This document shows, one piece after another, positions 21,365 to 33,814 of a stretch of DNA of 64,000 nt; position 1 is the stretch's first letter; each line of letters opens with the position of its first letter. The translations under genes and the position numbers were made by a program. Below the pieces are notes generated by a model that saw nothing but the letters and a program-made list of their open reading frames with translations, was not told the origin of the DNA and ran no database searches. Origin of the DNA: Phascolarctos cinereus (lineage: Eukaryota; Chordata; Mammalia; Diprotodontia; Phascolarctidae); assembly GCF_002099425.1 (NCBI RefSeq), contig NW_018344252.1, positions 1,550,001 through 1,614,000 of the forward strand, written 5' to 3'.

Positions 21365-21530
21365 TTCTTGGCCTTTTCTCGTCCTCGGTACCTTCGGCAG
21401 TCTAGTGAAGCCTATAAGACCCTTTCTCCAACTCATGTTTTTGAATGCATAAAATACACAGGATTACGAGGTAAACCAGTTATATTGGAATCTAATTACC
21501 AAAAGCCACTTCCCAGAACACTAGTGCAGA
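21365..21530 (+). repeat. Unnamed ~170-base interspersed repeat, copy 2
   Basis: TTCGGCAGTCTAGTGAAGCC, TTGAATGCATAAAATACACA and GGATTACGAGGTAAACCAGT show the same order of phrases as the copies at 26,870 and 35,080. Confidence 0.6.
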
Positions 21531-24500
21531 GAAACTTAAGAGACTTAGCCGCTAGTCCCCACAGCTGGGATTCGAACTCCCAGCTTCCTGACTCTGCGGG
21601 CTTCCCGGCTGAAGCTTGAAGTAGCAGGGCAATGGGAGAACGAGATGTAGTTGGTTTGGCTGGTGCTCGGTTCCCTTGTTCAGGACGGGGCTTGACGCTG
21701 GCTGGAGAGATGCCGGGAGATAAGAAAGACCAGGGGAGAAAGAGCAGAACCTCGCGGAGAAACGCTCCACGTGAGGGAGCCTGCTGGGCCGGGAAGCAAG
21801 AGAGAGGTCCGGGTTCCAACAAAACCGTCCCCCTGTGCTCCCCTGAAACATGAGCAGAGCACTTTCCTATGAGGTAGGAAGTGCACAGAGGCTCAGGGGA
21901 TCAGCCACCTGCCCCGGGGTCACACAGCTCTCGAGGGTCTTAGTCCAGATTTAAAACGAGGGCTCTGGATTCCTGAGCCAGGATACAGAACACTGAACCT
22001 GAAGTCGGGAAGGCCTGAGTTCAAATGCTGCTCCAGACACTTAACCTGTTTGTTTCCTCATTTCAGGACCACGGTGATAATAGTAGCACCTGCCTCCCGA
22101 AGTTGTTGGTGAGAACCAACCGCAGTAATGTTTGAGAAGTCCTTGTAAATACGCTCTCTTGTCACACCTCCTAGGAGCTGCCTGTGGCGCTTTGGGCAAA
22201 CTCCTTCATTCCCTTGCCTCCAGTTTCCCCATACACCAAACGAGGGGTGGTGAGTCGGCCTCTGGCTCTAATGTTGTCCGAGCCGCCCTGGGACGGAGGA
22301 TTTGCTGGGTAGCGCCTCGGGCAAATTGGCTGCGATTTCTCTCCAGGTGGTTGTCTGGGGTATCAGTACTGATTGCCCCGAGACCTCCGAAGTCCTCCAC
22401 CGAGCTAAACTTGGTGTGATCTTTTCTTAACTCAGTGTATCCCATATTATCGCACTTCTGTATTGCTGACTGTCGAACTGGTTGGGCACTCTAATTCCAG
22501 AGACTTAGAGAAGACACCCGAGTTTCTCACTTTGGCCTCTGATCCCCCACTCTTGTTTTCCTTCAGGGCTTGAGGTCATGGCCAGCGTGGGCCCATTTGG
22601 AAAATGCCTCTGAGTTAGAGGAAGCTTAGCTGAGTGAGAGTGGATGTCCTGGGCACTACCCCCAGGACTTCTGGGCTCTGTTTGGAGCCCAGGAAGCTTG
22701 AGGACCACTGACTGCCTCCAGTTGAGGGAAGTCTTCCGCGTGGCCGGGGGTGAGAACAGCCCCAAGTTTTCTGTTCTAGTAAAATCATCTAATTTCAGGG
22801 TCTGGTAAAAGGCCATTCTTGTCTCCTTCTGCCACATGTATTGTACATGGGATCGGTTTAACTCGGTCTGGCCGCTTTGGGGGTCCACCTTTTTATCCTA
22901 CTCACAGTAAACTCTCAATAAACACTTGATTAAATTCCTGAGCAAGGATTGATGTTCATTCCACCGAGAATGGATGCTGCCTAGTGGGATTGCAAGCTTC
23001 CCAGAACTTCAGTCTTCTTCCAGCCTCTCCTCCAAAACATTTAGGCTTAGGGGTTAATTGATGTTTAAATGATTTGACTCTGGTGGTAGCGAGTCAATTC
23101 CTGGCCCAGAGCTCGACACAGGTAGTGGGAGAATGTACTGAAGCGAGTGGAAGGAGGGAGAGTGCTTCCTTCTTCCTTCCTCCCTGCCGCCCCGCCCCCA
23201 ACCCTCAAGAGCATGCTAGTGGCCTAGAGAATGACTGCCTTCTACCTGGCCGGCAGAGAATGCCTGGGCTGGGGGAGGGGGTGAGGAAGCTGTCCTGTCA
23301 GACCGCCCCTTACCCATATCCCTCGCCTTCTCCAGCCATTTGATACAGATTCATGTCGTTCAGAACACATTTCCCAAACATTCCAGGGATGACTTCTTGA
23401 AATTGTAAAATAACAGTTTGTACAGTTTTGGAGGCACTAAGGGGAATGCTTAATTGCTACCTTTGGTGGCAATTTGGCACCACTTTAAGGAAAAAAATGT
23501 TTTTGGAGTTGAGCATGACTTCATTTCAAAAACACCCCTCCAAAACACAGGTAGCAAAGTCCCTTGGATGCCCTGAAGGTAAAATGTTTGCAGACTTGAG
23601 AAAGGGAGCTCTCTTTCAAGCTTAAACCCTGAATTAGAGCTGTTCTGGGAAGTGTTGGATTTCCTAGAACAGATCACGGCGGAATCATTCGTTGGAGTAA
23701 AAGCAGAGCTGCAGAGCAAAACCGAGGCCTCTTTGGGTTCTTTTGCCTTTCTTTTCTGGGTTCTCACTCACTTTGCTGATTTGTGCCCCAGGGGTTGATA
23801 CACTTGTTTTTGATGAGTTTAAAGAAGGCTGATACTAGAATGACCATATTCTGCTGCCTTGGTTCATGGGGCAGTGGGTGTCAGGACATCCCACTACGTG
23901 GAATTTTGCTTACCTCTAGGAAGTTTTTCCACAGCCTCTTTTTGTAAAGGACTTAGCTGAGTTGTTGCCTTGCATCATTAATTTAAAAAAGCCTTGTCAA
24001 ATCTCATTTAGAAATCAACTGATTACAAATCTGTGGAGTGTCCTCTTTCTTCAGGGAGGAAAACGGAGCAGCTTTCGAACAGTGAAGCTCGAATCCTGAG
24101 AGGGAGTGGATGGGCATAGTAAGCCCCCATCCACCACTGCCTGCCTCCCCCAGAGCAAAAGGGACATGATTTCTTCCCGATCATGTGCAAAATTTTGTCT
24201 TTACTTCACTTTGCTAGAGTGTAGGGGGCAGGAACAGGCCTTCTCTGACCTAAATATAGACACACTTGATCATCCTCTCTTCTTTTTGCCTGGATGTGTA
24301 AGTCAGAATCTGGGAGCTGTAGGCTGTCACATGTGCAGAAGGGACCTATATGGGCACCGGGACATTGCTCACCATTTTCAATTGGGGAAAATCTAGATGA
24401 ATCTCAGTCTCCCACCCCAACACCAGCAGTTCAGTTACCAACTGATCTTGCAAATGTCCAGTTCATAAAACTCAAGAATTGGAATTGTGACGGGGACCTA

Positions 24501-25504
24501 GGAGTTAGCTGGTATGGTCAGATGAGGACTCCATCAATAGAGTTTGGTACCTTCTCTGCCACCTTGACCCTTGGAGTCACCTGGGGTCACCTAGGGGAAA
24601 TGAACTGCCCATGTGTCCGGTGTGGGATTGAGCCCAGGTCTTCCTGACTCCAAGGCTATCTTCCCACACCACTATGAGTTTACCAGAGGAGATTTGTTTA
24701 TTTCCAGGTACCCAAAGACAAACAGAGCCTGAGCCTGTGTTTGTCAGCCCCCTCCCCCCGCCCCACTATGGATCCTCCTCCAGCTCTGGGCAGCTTCTAC
24801 AAGGGAACCCTTCCCGAATACCAAAAGCTCTAGAAACCTGGGTCCAGCCCTGGAGGGCACTAGGGAATACTTCAGAGTTTTGATGTCTGGGCAGGAGACA
24901 CAGGTTCTCCCTGAGTTAGGTGAGGATGTCTCCCTGTAACTGAAACCTGGTCTGGCCTCTGAAAAATTCACCTGGAAATCAGAAGAATTGCTCTGACCCC
25001 ATATCCAAGGCCTTCTCCAGGGCATTCAGTAGGTGCTTAATAAATGCTTGCTGATTGATCTGTCAGATTCCAAAGTGTGATGGCCTCCCTGCTGGCTGGG
25101 TGAGTGGGGGCTCCCCTCCCCCCCACCACCTGAGACAGGTTTCCTACCGGACAAAGCTTTTCCCAGATCAGTTGGTGTTGTAGGAAGTAATTAAGGGTAA
25201 TTTCCTCCCAGTTGCAATGGAGAGGAAGAGAACAATAATTTAAGTGCCTACTATGTGCCAGGCACTGTTAAGTGCTTTACAACTATCTCTTCAATCAATC
25301 AGCATTATTTAAATTTCCCAGAATTCCCTAGGCATTCGTGTTGTGGGGGGTGAGGAAGGTCAATCCTCATTTCCTAGTAAACCTATGTAAGTCTAGCCCA
25401 GTTGAGAACAGAGGGGTTTTGTATTTTTCCCCTTCCTCTTAGTTTCCAAGTAAAATGAGGATTCTGGGATGAGTTTATTTAGGCACTTTCTTTGGAAGAA
25501 TAAC

Positions 25505-25735
25505 AATCAGCATTGATGTGATACTTTAAAATGCTTTATGAATCTCCTTTGACTCTCATAATTACCCTGGGGGGTAGGGGCTATTATTATTCCCATTTTA
25601 CAGATGAGGAAACTAAGGCAGGCAGAGGTTAAATGACTGGTCCAGGATCATCATGTTTGACGCTGGATTTGAACTCTGCTCTTCTGACTTCAAGTCCAGC
25701 ACCCTTGTTATTGTGCTATCTAGCTGCCTAGCAAA
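25505..25735 (-). repeat. Inverted MIR in FGF20 intron 1
   Basis: CCCATTTTACAGATGAGGAA is followed by GATTTGAACTCTGCTCTTCT and TTGTGCTATCTAGCTGCC. Confidence 0.85.
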
Positions 25736-26594
25736 GATATTCTTTAAAACCTAGAAAACTGATTCTACTAACTGTCTTTAGGACATTTCCTAGCTTTTAT
25801 AAGGCAGGAGATTTTAAACAGTAATTCAAAGAATTGTTACATATCAGGTGTGGAGCCATTGTGTTGGAGATGATATTCATTCCACCCCCAAGACTGTATA
25901 TGTTTTTAAAGCTGTCTGGGATGAAATATTCCAAGCATATCCATCTGAGCCAAGTTTTGGCCAATGTTGGTACTTCTAAGAGGAGTTTAATGCTTGTTAA
26001 CTTTTATTTGATTGCCTATTGCCCTCCCCCCCCCCAACTCCTCCTCTTTAATTAGACATTGCTTTGGTCCATCTTTGCCTTCTCCGGGCAGGAGCATTGA
26101 TTCTTCCCAGCTGCTAGAAGGTCATTTAGGTTATGAGCATTTCACAGCCTGACCCTGGGATGGCTTGAAAGAATTCTGTGCTTCCATGGAACATCTAAAG
26201 TTCTTAGCAGAGAGTGTCTTGAATGCTGGAGAAGATAAAGCTCATTAAGCATCCATGCCCATCGCTCTGTACATGTCCTTGGGCTCTGAAAGCCAGAGGT
26301 TGAAAATGGTCTGAACCTCTGTGCTTTGGAAGTCTGCACAGTGAACCAAGAAGTGAGTTTGGGAGGTGAGCTGGGCAAAAGCACAAATCTCCCTCCTCCT
26401 GTTCTGGGTCTGATTGGAGGGGAGGCAGCCCCGGGCACTGAGAATTTAAATGGAGGCTTTGGCAGTGCTGCTGGGTCCGGATGGAAGAACTGTAGGCAGT
26501 GGCCCCAAGGACATAGGGTGAAGACAAGGGGGCTCTTACAAAGCCTGTTGTTCACGGTAGCAACCACCTCTGTCACTGCTTATACCCCACACTG

Positions 26595-27025
26595 ATCAGA
26601 GGAGATGGAGCATAGAGGGGCCTTAGATGTCATCTTACCCAGTTTTCATCTTAAAGCTGAGGAAACTGAAGCCTTGAATAGGGAGCAACATGCTCCAGTA
26701 TAGTAAGTGAGGAAGCAAAATCACTAGATTTGGAGCTGAGGGACCTGGGTTCAAATTTCAGCTTTCCTGCTTACTGCCTATGTGACCTTGGGCATGTCTA
26801 CGGGCCTCAGTTTCCTCAGATGTAAAATGAGGGATTGGCCTAGATCAAAGAGGTTCTCCAGCTTCTTTTGTGCCATTAACCCATTTGGCTGTCTGCCTGT
26901 GGACCCCTCCTCAAAATAGAATTTTAAAATTCATAAATAAAATATATAGGATTACAAAGAAACACATTATATTGAAATGCAATAATCAAAATTAAGTTAA
27001 TAGAGTTCAAGTTAAGAATCTCTGC
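26595..27025. repeat. MIR pair followed by unnamed repeat, copy 3
   Basis: An inverted MIR tail (about 26,595-26,715) and a sense MIR (about 26,715-26,868, CTGGGTTCAAATTTCAGCTT) are followed by a copy of the unnamed repeat (about 26,870-27,025, ATAGGATTACAAAGAAACAC). This copy ends about 220 bases before exon 2. Confidence 0.7.
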
Positions 27026-27245
27026 CCTAGAGTCTTCTTGTGATGGCTTGATGTAAGAAAATGCCAAGATAGGTTTACTAAACTATTCAGATGGGGATGA
27101 TGTGACTGGCTTGTGTAAGGAGGTGAGAGGAGGGAGGGGAGGGATCAAGGATGGCTGGGATAGCATGGGGGGGCTTTGCCAGAAAAATGTGCTCTAGCAA
27201 GGACACAATAAATAAACAGATATCTTTACTTTGTTGTCAATGTAG

Positions 27246-27349
27246 GGATCCTGGAATTCATCAGTGTGGCTGTAGGACTGGTCAGCATCAGAGGGGTGGA
27301 CACTGGCCTCTACCTCGGAATGAATGACAAAGGGGAACTCTATGGATCT
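27246..27349 (+). CDS. FGF20: FGF20 coding exon 2
   Basis: This exon completes codon 103 and encodes residues 104-137, with [18 protein letters not shown] and [15 protein letters not shown]. These belong to the beta-trefoil core and are nearly the same as in human FGF20. It is exactly 104 bases, the usual size of the middle coding exon in FGF genes. It is bounded by TGTAG|GG and TCT|GTGAGT, enters in phase 1 and leaves in phase 0. The sequence is intact, with no stops. Confidence 0.97.
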
Positions 27350-27979
27350 GTGAGTATGGCTTGTCCCTTTGAAGGGGGTGTGTGGGTGGGTATGTGGGCA
27401 CATAAAGCTTCAAACATTCATCCTCACTGTACAATCATACTGTAACATCGAGATGCTTGCACTCTCTCGCTGGCCAGCACCCAGAGGGAAAGCCTATGGG
27501 GTTCTGGGTGAATTCCCTGCAGAGGTCTGGTGGGAAGATATAGCCAACAAATCACATGAGATGGGGAGCTTGGTGGGGGGAGGGGCTCTCACTTGGATGA
27601 CTCCTACCTGGGAACCATTGAAGTTCGGGGCCCTGAACTGCACTTCCCCGAATGAGGTGATAGCCTGGGGCTGTGACTGCTTATCTCTCTGGTGGCTAGC
27701 CTCACCCCTTGTCATCACCTTCCACCAGATCCCAGAGAAGTTTGAGGGGGGCTTTCTTTGTGTTCTTTCCCTCAACCCTGCTGGAGGGATTCCTCTGTTT
27801 CTCTAATGAGTCCTAGACTGTACATTTTGAGAACTTTGCTATGTAATGAAATGCAATGAATTCGAGTCCACATTTAACTCAGGTTAAAAGGAGCCCAATG
27901 ACAGCTGCTTAATTCTCAAGGGTGGGCTGAAGGAATCCCTTTTGAGAGCAGGATTCTAATAACAGTCTGACTTTCTTTT

Positions 27980-28215
27980 TCAATTGTTTAGTATTTTATT
28001 TTCCCCTAATTACATCAAAACACTTTTTAACATTCTTTTTAAAAACTTTGAGTTCCAAGTTCTCTCCCTTCCTTCCCCCCTTTGAGAAGGCGAGAAATTC
28101 AATATAGGCTATACATGTGTAGTCATGCAAAACACTTCCATATTAGTCATGTTGTGAAAGAAAACAAAAACTAAAAAAAAAAACCCTCAAGAAAAATAAA
28201 GTGAAAAAAGTTGGG
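27980..28215 (-). repeat. L1 3' end, inverted, in FGF20 intron 2
   Basis: ACTTTGAGTTCCAAGTTCTC, GAGAAGGCGAGAAATTCAAT and CATATTAGTCATGTTGTGAA are the antisense 3' UTR phrases also seen at 38,510 and 60,390. Confidence 0.85.
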
Positions 28216-28334
28216 ACAAGAAGCAAAGATGAGGAGGGGAGAGGGTCCAGCCATAAGGCACAGCCTGAGCAAAGACACGGAGGCTGGAGCCTCCATGCAG
28301 GGTGTGATCCGGGAATAGCTAGGAAAGGTGGATA

Positions 28335-28440
28335 AATGAATGAGAAAACACTTATTAAATGCCTTTACCATATGCCAGGCTCTGTGCTAAGCATTGGAAG
28401 TGAAACAGTTCTTGCCCCCAAGGACCTTGTCTCTCCTTAC
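28335..28440 (-). repeat. L2 3' end fragment, inverted
   Basis: AATGAATGAGAAAACACTTA, CCATATGCCAGGCTCTGTGC and AAGGACCTTGTCTCTCC. Confidence 0.8.
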
Positions 28441-28947
28441 TAGAATGTAACAGAAATGGTGGCCAGGAAGGGAGTGTTTTTGGAGGGAGTCACAAGGATT
28501 GTGAGTGGACCAACAGGGCAGTCCAGTGCCACACCTTTTGCAGAAGCAATGAAACTTCTGATTTCAGTATTCAGAGCAAGAGGCAGAAAGAGGAAGTGAG
28601 GCAGGGTTACCAGGACTAGGGGGAAAATGAGGACACTCGGCTTCAGGGATTGCACAGCTGAGTGGCTTCTCTCTTCCCTGGTGTGGTCTGGTTTGGAGGG
28701 TGGAACAGCAGGAGGGTAGAAAATGGATGGGCCATTGATAATGATGATGATGATGATGGTGATGGTGACGCCTGGCATGGACTCAGGGAATTCAGAGTAG
28801 ACATTTAAGACATGCCGATGGAAGCCAGCTTGTGGACCAAGGGCCTCAAAAAGATTTTTGACCTTGGTAAGCAATACAAAGCCATAAACAAGAAACTGTA
28901 ATAAGAAATCCTCTTCTCTCAGCTGACCTTTAATTTTCATTTTTCAG

Positions 28948-29193
28948 GAGAAATTGACCTCTGAATGTGTCTTCAGGGAGCAGTTCGAAGAGAACTGGTA
29001 CAACACGTATTCATCCCACATTCACAAACATGGGGACTCGGGCCGCAGGTTCTTTGTGGCCCTCAACAAAGATGGCACCCCGCGTGATGGGTCTCGGTCC
29101 AGGCGTCACCAGAAGTTCACACACTTTTTGCCCCGGCCAGTGGACCCAGAGAGGGTGCCTGAGCTCTATAGGGATGTGCTGCTGTACAGCTGA
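28948..29193 (+). CDS. FGF20: FGF20 coding exon 3 and stop
   Basis: This exon encodes residues 138-218 and the TGA stop (29,191-29,193). It starts [20 protein letters not shown] and contains the family landmarks [13 protein letters not shown] (172-184) and [20 protein letters not shown] (191-210). It ends LYRDVLLYS, where human FGF20 ends LYKDLLMYT. The basic SRSRRHQK segment lies in the region that contacts heparan sulfate in FGFs. The acceptor is TTTTTCAG|GAG and the frame is intact. With the other two exons it gives 218 residues (human 211). It appears to be a complete functional gene. Confidence 0.97.
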   Translation, partial: EKLTSECVFREQFEENWYNTYSSHIHKHGDSGRRFFVALNKDGTPRDGSRSRRHQKFTHFLPRPVDPERVPELYRDVLLYS

Positions 29194-29940
29194 GCAGGGG
29201 CCATGGCCTCATGGGACATCCCTCTCTTCAGCTGTCTCAGTGGCCTAGGATCCCTCGCCCCAACCCTGGCTTAGAGAGTCTGGGTGGGGAAGGATGGTCA
29301 AATGAGGATCTTTTGTTCTTTTGTTTTCATTTTTCCCTTACCCAAATTTGGCCTACTCTGTAGCTGTGGATTTAATCTCCATTCTGGGCTGTTAAATGTT
29401 AGTTAACTGACTATTGACTAAGGTTGAAACCTGACTGACTCTGCTTCCTTGTGGGTGCCTAATCTTCCTGGATCATGTTTACCTTGAGAGCAGGATGAGA
29501 AGTCATGACTTTTGATTCTGCAGAACAGAGCACTGAAAAACAGGTGGCAATGACTTGCCACAAATCTCATTCTTTGACACCCGAGTATGGCATTGGACTT
29601 GGACTCCTGAGAGCAGTGGATGGACCGGCTCTCCAACCAGGCCGCCAACCTGGAAAAGGATCTTGTTTGGTTTTGGATGGACTATTTATACATTTTCAAA
29701 TTGCTTATATTTATTTTATATATTTATTTATTAAAGAATTTATTTTTTACTGGGATATGAAGACAATGCAAAAGAAAATGCAGGAACTAGATGTCCATTG
29801 ACTGAGACCATACTGTGGAGTTGTGGACTCCAAGGCTTCGGAGTCTTGGATTGTAATGCTGGTGCCCTGTACAACCCATCAAAAATCGCATCATGTCTTG
29901 AATTTCATTTTTGAAAAATAAAAATATAGATTAGGTTATA
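29194..29940 (+). other. FGF20: FGF20 3' UTR
   Basis: The 3' UTR contains a dense AU-rich segment at about 29,706-29,748 with several ATTTA pentamers and the nonamer TTATTTATT (29,724-29,732). This is the type that shortens mRNA life. A canonical AATAAA lies at 29,917-29,922, followed by T-rich DNA, so the message likely ends near 29,940. A weaker ATTAAA at about 30,053 could give a longer form. Confidence 0.8.
29917..29922 (+). terminator. FGF20: FGF20 polyadenylation signal AATAAA
   Basis: Canonical hexamer about 725 bases after the stop codon, with a T-rich downstream stretch (GGTTATATTTTTATG). Confidence 0.75.
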
Positions 29941-30384
29941 TTTTTATGCACATGCAGTTGCCTTATTGCTACATTGTTTTGAAAATTTTGGCTCCATGGT
30001 ACCCAGAATGCCTTACCGATTTGTATTGAACTCAGTGCACATTTGAAAGGGAATTAAAATGTTCGTCCATTTTATTTCCTTTCTCTTTCCATTTTTACAT
30101 ATAAAGTGTGTTCATAACAGTGTGAAACACTATGAATCTTGGAAGCAGTTGACTTCTGAGGTTATCAAACATTTCAGTTTAGGGAGTTCATGATGGTGGC
30201 CATCCCTATGTTTATGGTACATGCACTTTCCCTCCAGCATTGCTAAGAGGTAGACATTGCAGTGTCCCCATTTTCCATGAGCAGAAGTGAATCCTGAGAG
30301 CTGGGCTGGCTCTCGTGCCATCACCTAACTAGTAAGCTGAAGGTGAGCAGAATTTTGCGTTCTATAGCCAGCATTTTCCCTACT
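29941..30384. other. Downstream of FGF20, unassigned
   Basis: Non-repetitive AT-rich DNA with no recognised feature. Confidence 0.4.
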
Positions 30385-30640
30385 GGGCAGCTAGGTGGCG
30401 CTAGACCCCAGCTGCCCTAAGTGGATGCTGTCTGTTTTACCAGTCTTTGTGGCTGCATACACCAAAGAAATTACAATACCTACTGTACATTTTGGAGTTG
30501 AAAGATCTAGGTTTAAGACCTGGCTTTGCCACTGAAAACCTGTGTGACCTTAAGTCATTTTCTTCTCTGAGGGATTTGGTTTAGGCTACCTCAGAAGTCC
30601 CTTCCAAGGCTGAGACACTTCTAAATCGATGGTCTTCATA
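30385..30640 (+). repeat. Marsupial SINE head and MIR piece
   Basis: A SINE head GGCAGCTAGGTGGCGCTAGA (about 30,388) is followed after about 80 bases by a MIR-like copy (AGATCTAGGTTTAAGACCTG, then TGTGTGACCTTAAGTCATTT). Confidence 0.65.
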
Positions 30641-30714
30641 GCACTGTGGCTTACTAATGAAATCCAGTCCCTAGGGCCAGTGTAATGGCCTCCTGTTTCC
30701 TTTTTTCTTTTCTT

Positions 30715-32232
30715 TTTTTAGTTTATTTTGTTTATCAACAATCACTTCCATATAATTTTGACCTTAAAAATTTTTCCCCCTCCCTCCCCACCACCCTCCC
30801 CAAGATGGCACACAATCTGATATAGGCTATACATATACATTCCTAGTAAACATATTTTCACATTAGTGATGTTGTAAGTAAGAATTAAAACCAATAGGAG
30901 GAACCACCAGGAAGAGGAAACAAAATTCAACAGAAGAAAAAAAATAGCAAATAGTATGCCTCGATCTGCATTCAGACTCCATTGTTCTTTCTCTGGATAT
31001 GGATAGCATTTTCCATCCTGAGGCCTCTGGAGATGTCTTAGATCCTTGCATTACTGGGAAGGGTTAAGTTGATCAATAGTAGTCATCTTGCAATGTGGAT
31101 GTTATTGTATACAATGATCTCCTGGTTCTGCTCACTTCACTCAGCATCAGACCATCTTTCCAGGTTTTTCTGAAGTCAGCCTGTTCATCATTTCTTATAC
31201 CACAATAGTATTCCATTACATTCATATATCACAACTGTTTAGCTATTCCTCTCAATTTCCAATTCTTTGCCACCACAAAAAAGCTGCTATAAATATTTTT
31301 GTATATGTGGGTCCTTTTCCCATTTGTATGATCTCTTTGGGATAGGGCCTTAGAAGTGCTATTGCTGGGTCAAAGTGTCTGCACATTTTTATAGCCCTTT
31401 GGGCATAGTTCCAAATTGCTCTCCAAAATGGTTGGATCATTTCACAACTCCACCAACAATGCATTAGTGTTCCAGTTTTCCCACATCTTCTCCAATATTT
31501 ATCATTTTCTTGTTTTGTCATCTTGGGCAGTCTGATAGGTGTGATATGGTACCTCAGAGTTCCTTTTGATTTGCATTTCTCTAATCAATAATGATTTAGA
31601 GCATTTTTTCACATGACTATAGTTGACTTTAATTTCTTCATCTGAGAACTGCCTGCTCATATCCTTTGACCATTTGGGGAATGACTTGTATTCTTATAAA
31701 TTTGACTTAATTCTGTATATATTTTAGAAATGAGGCCCTTATCAGACAGACCAGTTGTAAAAATTCTTTTCCAATTTTCTACTTTTCTTCTAATCTTGGT
31801 TGCATTGGCTTTGTTTGTGTGAAAACTTTTCAATTTAATGTAATCAAAGTTATCCATTTTGCTTTTCATAATGTTCTCTATCTCCTGTTTGGTCATGAAT
31901 TCCTCTGTTCTCCATAAATCTGACAGGTAAACTATTCCTTGCTCTCCCAGTTTGCAGCCTTTATATCTGCATCGTGAACCCATTTTGACTATTTTGGTAT
32001 ATGGTATGAGATTTTGTTCTGTGCCTAGTTTCTGCCATACTCTTTTCCAGTTTTTCCAGCAGTTTTTTTCAAAGAGTGGGTTCTTGTCCCAGAAGCTGGG
32101 GTCTTTGGGTTTATCAAATAATAGATTACTATAGTCGTTAACTACTGTGTCCTGCATACTTAACCTATTCCACTGATCCACCACTATATTTCTAAGCCAG
32201 TACCAAGCAGTTTTGATGATTGCTGCTTTGTG
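30715..32232 (-). repeat. 5'-truncated L1, inverted
   Basis: Read on the minus strand, this is the C-terminal part of L1 ORF2 and the 3' UTR. A 206-codon frame (31,657-32,277) and an 89-codon frame (31,252-31,521, with HCWWSCEMIQPFWRAIWNY and YTKIFIAAFLWWQRI) match the L1 ORF2 end. The 3' end is at about 30,715, next to a T-rich tail. This is one of the better preserved L1 pieces in the window. Confidence 0.92.
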
Positions 32233-32299
32233 ATATAATTCAAGCACCTTTAAACAAAGTACTTGCCAAAGACCCATTGATACATGAATTAAATTTGAA

Positions 32300-32760
32300 G
32301 TCAGTCAAACATTTATTAGGCACCTACTATGTGCCAGGCACTGTTCTAGGTACTGGAGCTACAAAAAGAGGCAAAAGGCAGTCCCTGCTTCAAGGAGCTC
32401 AGGAACTCAGGGGAGGGGTTCACGAAAAAAGTCCAAGATTATGAACTATAGATTCATTTGAACTATAGCCTAAGCAAGATGTTGGTTCTCCTTGACTTGT
32501 GAAGTGCATCTTGCTTTCTTCAAAGTCTGGCTCAGAGCTTCCCCTTTTCATCTCTCCTGTCCTCATCTGTGTGCTGCCCCCACAGTACCTTTTATTTTCT
32601 TTGTATATAATATCTATTGATTGACTTGTGTATGTACTGTTTCCCTGATAGATTGTAAGCTCCTGGAGGGCAGGAACAGAATGATTTCATTTTTGAGCTT
32701 GAATCCTTAGCACCTAGCATAGTACCTGACAGTACACTGTAAGTTTATTGATTTTCACAA
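32300..32760. repeat. Inverted L2 3' end and sense L2/L3 3' end
   Basis: An inverted L2 end at about 32,300-32,420 (ATTTATTAGGCACCTACTAT, then GCAGTCCCTGCTTCAAGGAG) is followed by a sense LINE 3' end at about 32,480-32,760 (TTGTAAGCTCCTGGAGGGCA, then CCTTAGCACCTAGCATAGTA). Confidence 0.8.
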
Positions 32761-32834
32761 TGACCCTGGGAGACAGGCATTACTGTCCTCATTTTGTGGG
32801 TGAGGAAAGTAGCCTCAACTGAAGGGAGATCTAT

Positions 32835-33405
32835 AGTGTAATAATAATGACTCACACTTATACAACACCTACTATGTGCTGGGCACTGTGCTAAGCATTT
32901 ACATTATCTCACTGGATCCACACAACCACCCTGGGAGGTTGATGCTGTCATGACCCCCATTTTATAGATGAGGAAACTGAGGCAGACAGAAGGGAAGTGA
33001 CTTGCCCAGGGCAACACAGCTAGTAATTACCAGAGGCAAGATTTGTCTCCTAGCCTCCTGCTAACTGGTCTGTCTAGTTTTAGGCTCTCTTCTCTCCAGT
33101 TTATTCTCTTGCCAGATTAATCTCTCTAAAGCATCACTTAGATTAGGTCACACCTGGTTTGCAATCATGAATAGCTCCCATTGCCTGTGGAACGAAATCC
33201 ATAATACTAATAAAGGTGCCAACGACTATGGCCCCTCATACTTCTAGAGTTCTTCAAGGTGCACAAAGCTCTTTCTTCACAACCACTCAGTGCTAAAGGA
33301 AGCTCCAATTTCATTGCCACTTTATAGGTGAAGAGAGATGAACTCCAAGAGGTGAGGTGACTCATCTTGCAGGTGGTTACCAGCAGCTCCACGACTCAAA
33401 CCCAG
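32835..33405. repeat. Inverted MIRs flanking a CR1/L3 piece
   Basis: An inverted MIR at about 32,835-33,055 (CTACTATGTGCTGGGCACTG, GAGGAAACTGAGGCAGACAG) is followed by a CR1/L3-like sense piece (about 33,056-33,235, CATGAATAGCTCCCATTGCC) and a further inverted MIR-like piece to 33,405. Confidence 0.7.
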
Positions 33406-33679
33406 ACCCCCCAACTCCCCATTTTGTACAATCTGAGCCCAACATGTCCTTCTACTCTTCTTTTCCCCTCACCACCCCCCTCCCATGTGCCCCTTACTTC
33501 AAGACTGTCAGGCTGGTGTCTGAGGAGGCAATATACTAAGTCTGTACTTCTGTTGATCTACATCCCAAAGACTGGGAGGTTAGCCTTCTGGAGAAGGAGG
33601 GGATGATAAGAACTGAGGTCAGAGGCAAGCTGAGGGTCTGTGCATGTGTCTGAGGTCTCCAGTTCTTGAAGGTTGAGAA

Positions 33680-33800
33680 TGATATCTAAGTTATGATGAA
33701 TTAATTATATTTATATATTAAGAACATAATTATAAATTATATTTGTATCATATAATTATATTTATGTTACTTATATATTAATGTATTAATATAATAATTA
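33680..33800. repeat. AT-rich low-complexity tract
   Basis: Repeated TTATATTTATATATTAA-like words with dyad symmetry. Confidence 0.8.
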
Positions 33801-33814
33801 TTAAATGCAAACTT

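Larger units (their letters stand above)
20499..27245 (+). other. FGF20: FGF20 intron 1
   Basis: 6,747-base intron running from GTGAGT to a TTGTTGTCAATGTAG acceptor. It contains MIR pieces (about 20,560-20,650; 20,905-20,995; 21,540-21,605; 21,870-21,960; 21,985-22,150; 24,560-24,680; 25,505-25,735; 26,595-26,870), short L2 ends (25,020-25,060; 25,240-25,300), a TG repeat and two copies of the unnamed repeat. The part from 22,150 to 24,560 is largely free of recognisable repeats. A CTCF-like motif with 13 of 14 matches, CCAGCAGGTGGAGG, lies at 20,825-20,838. Confidence 0.9.
27350..28947 (+). other. FGF20: FGF20 intron 2
   Basis: 1,598-base intron (GTGAGT to a T-rich tract ending TTTTTCAG). 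It carries an inverted L1 3' end (about 27,980-28,215), an inverted L2 3' end (about 28,335-28,440) and a short GAT repeat (about 28,735-28,770). Confidence 0.92.

Noticed and set aside
29503-29508. Six-base TCATGA match to the miR-433 seed in the FGF20 3' UTR
   Set aside because: A human FGF20 miR-433 site is known, but a bare 6-mer without the flanking match is expected by chance in 740 bases.
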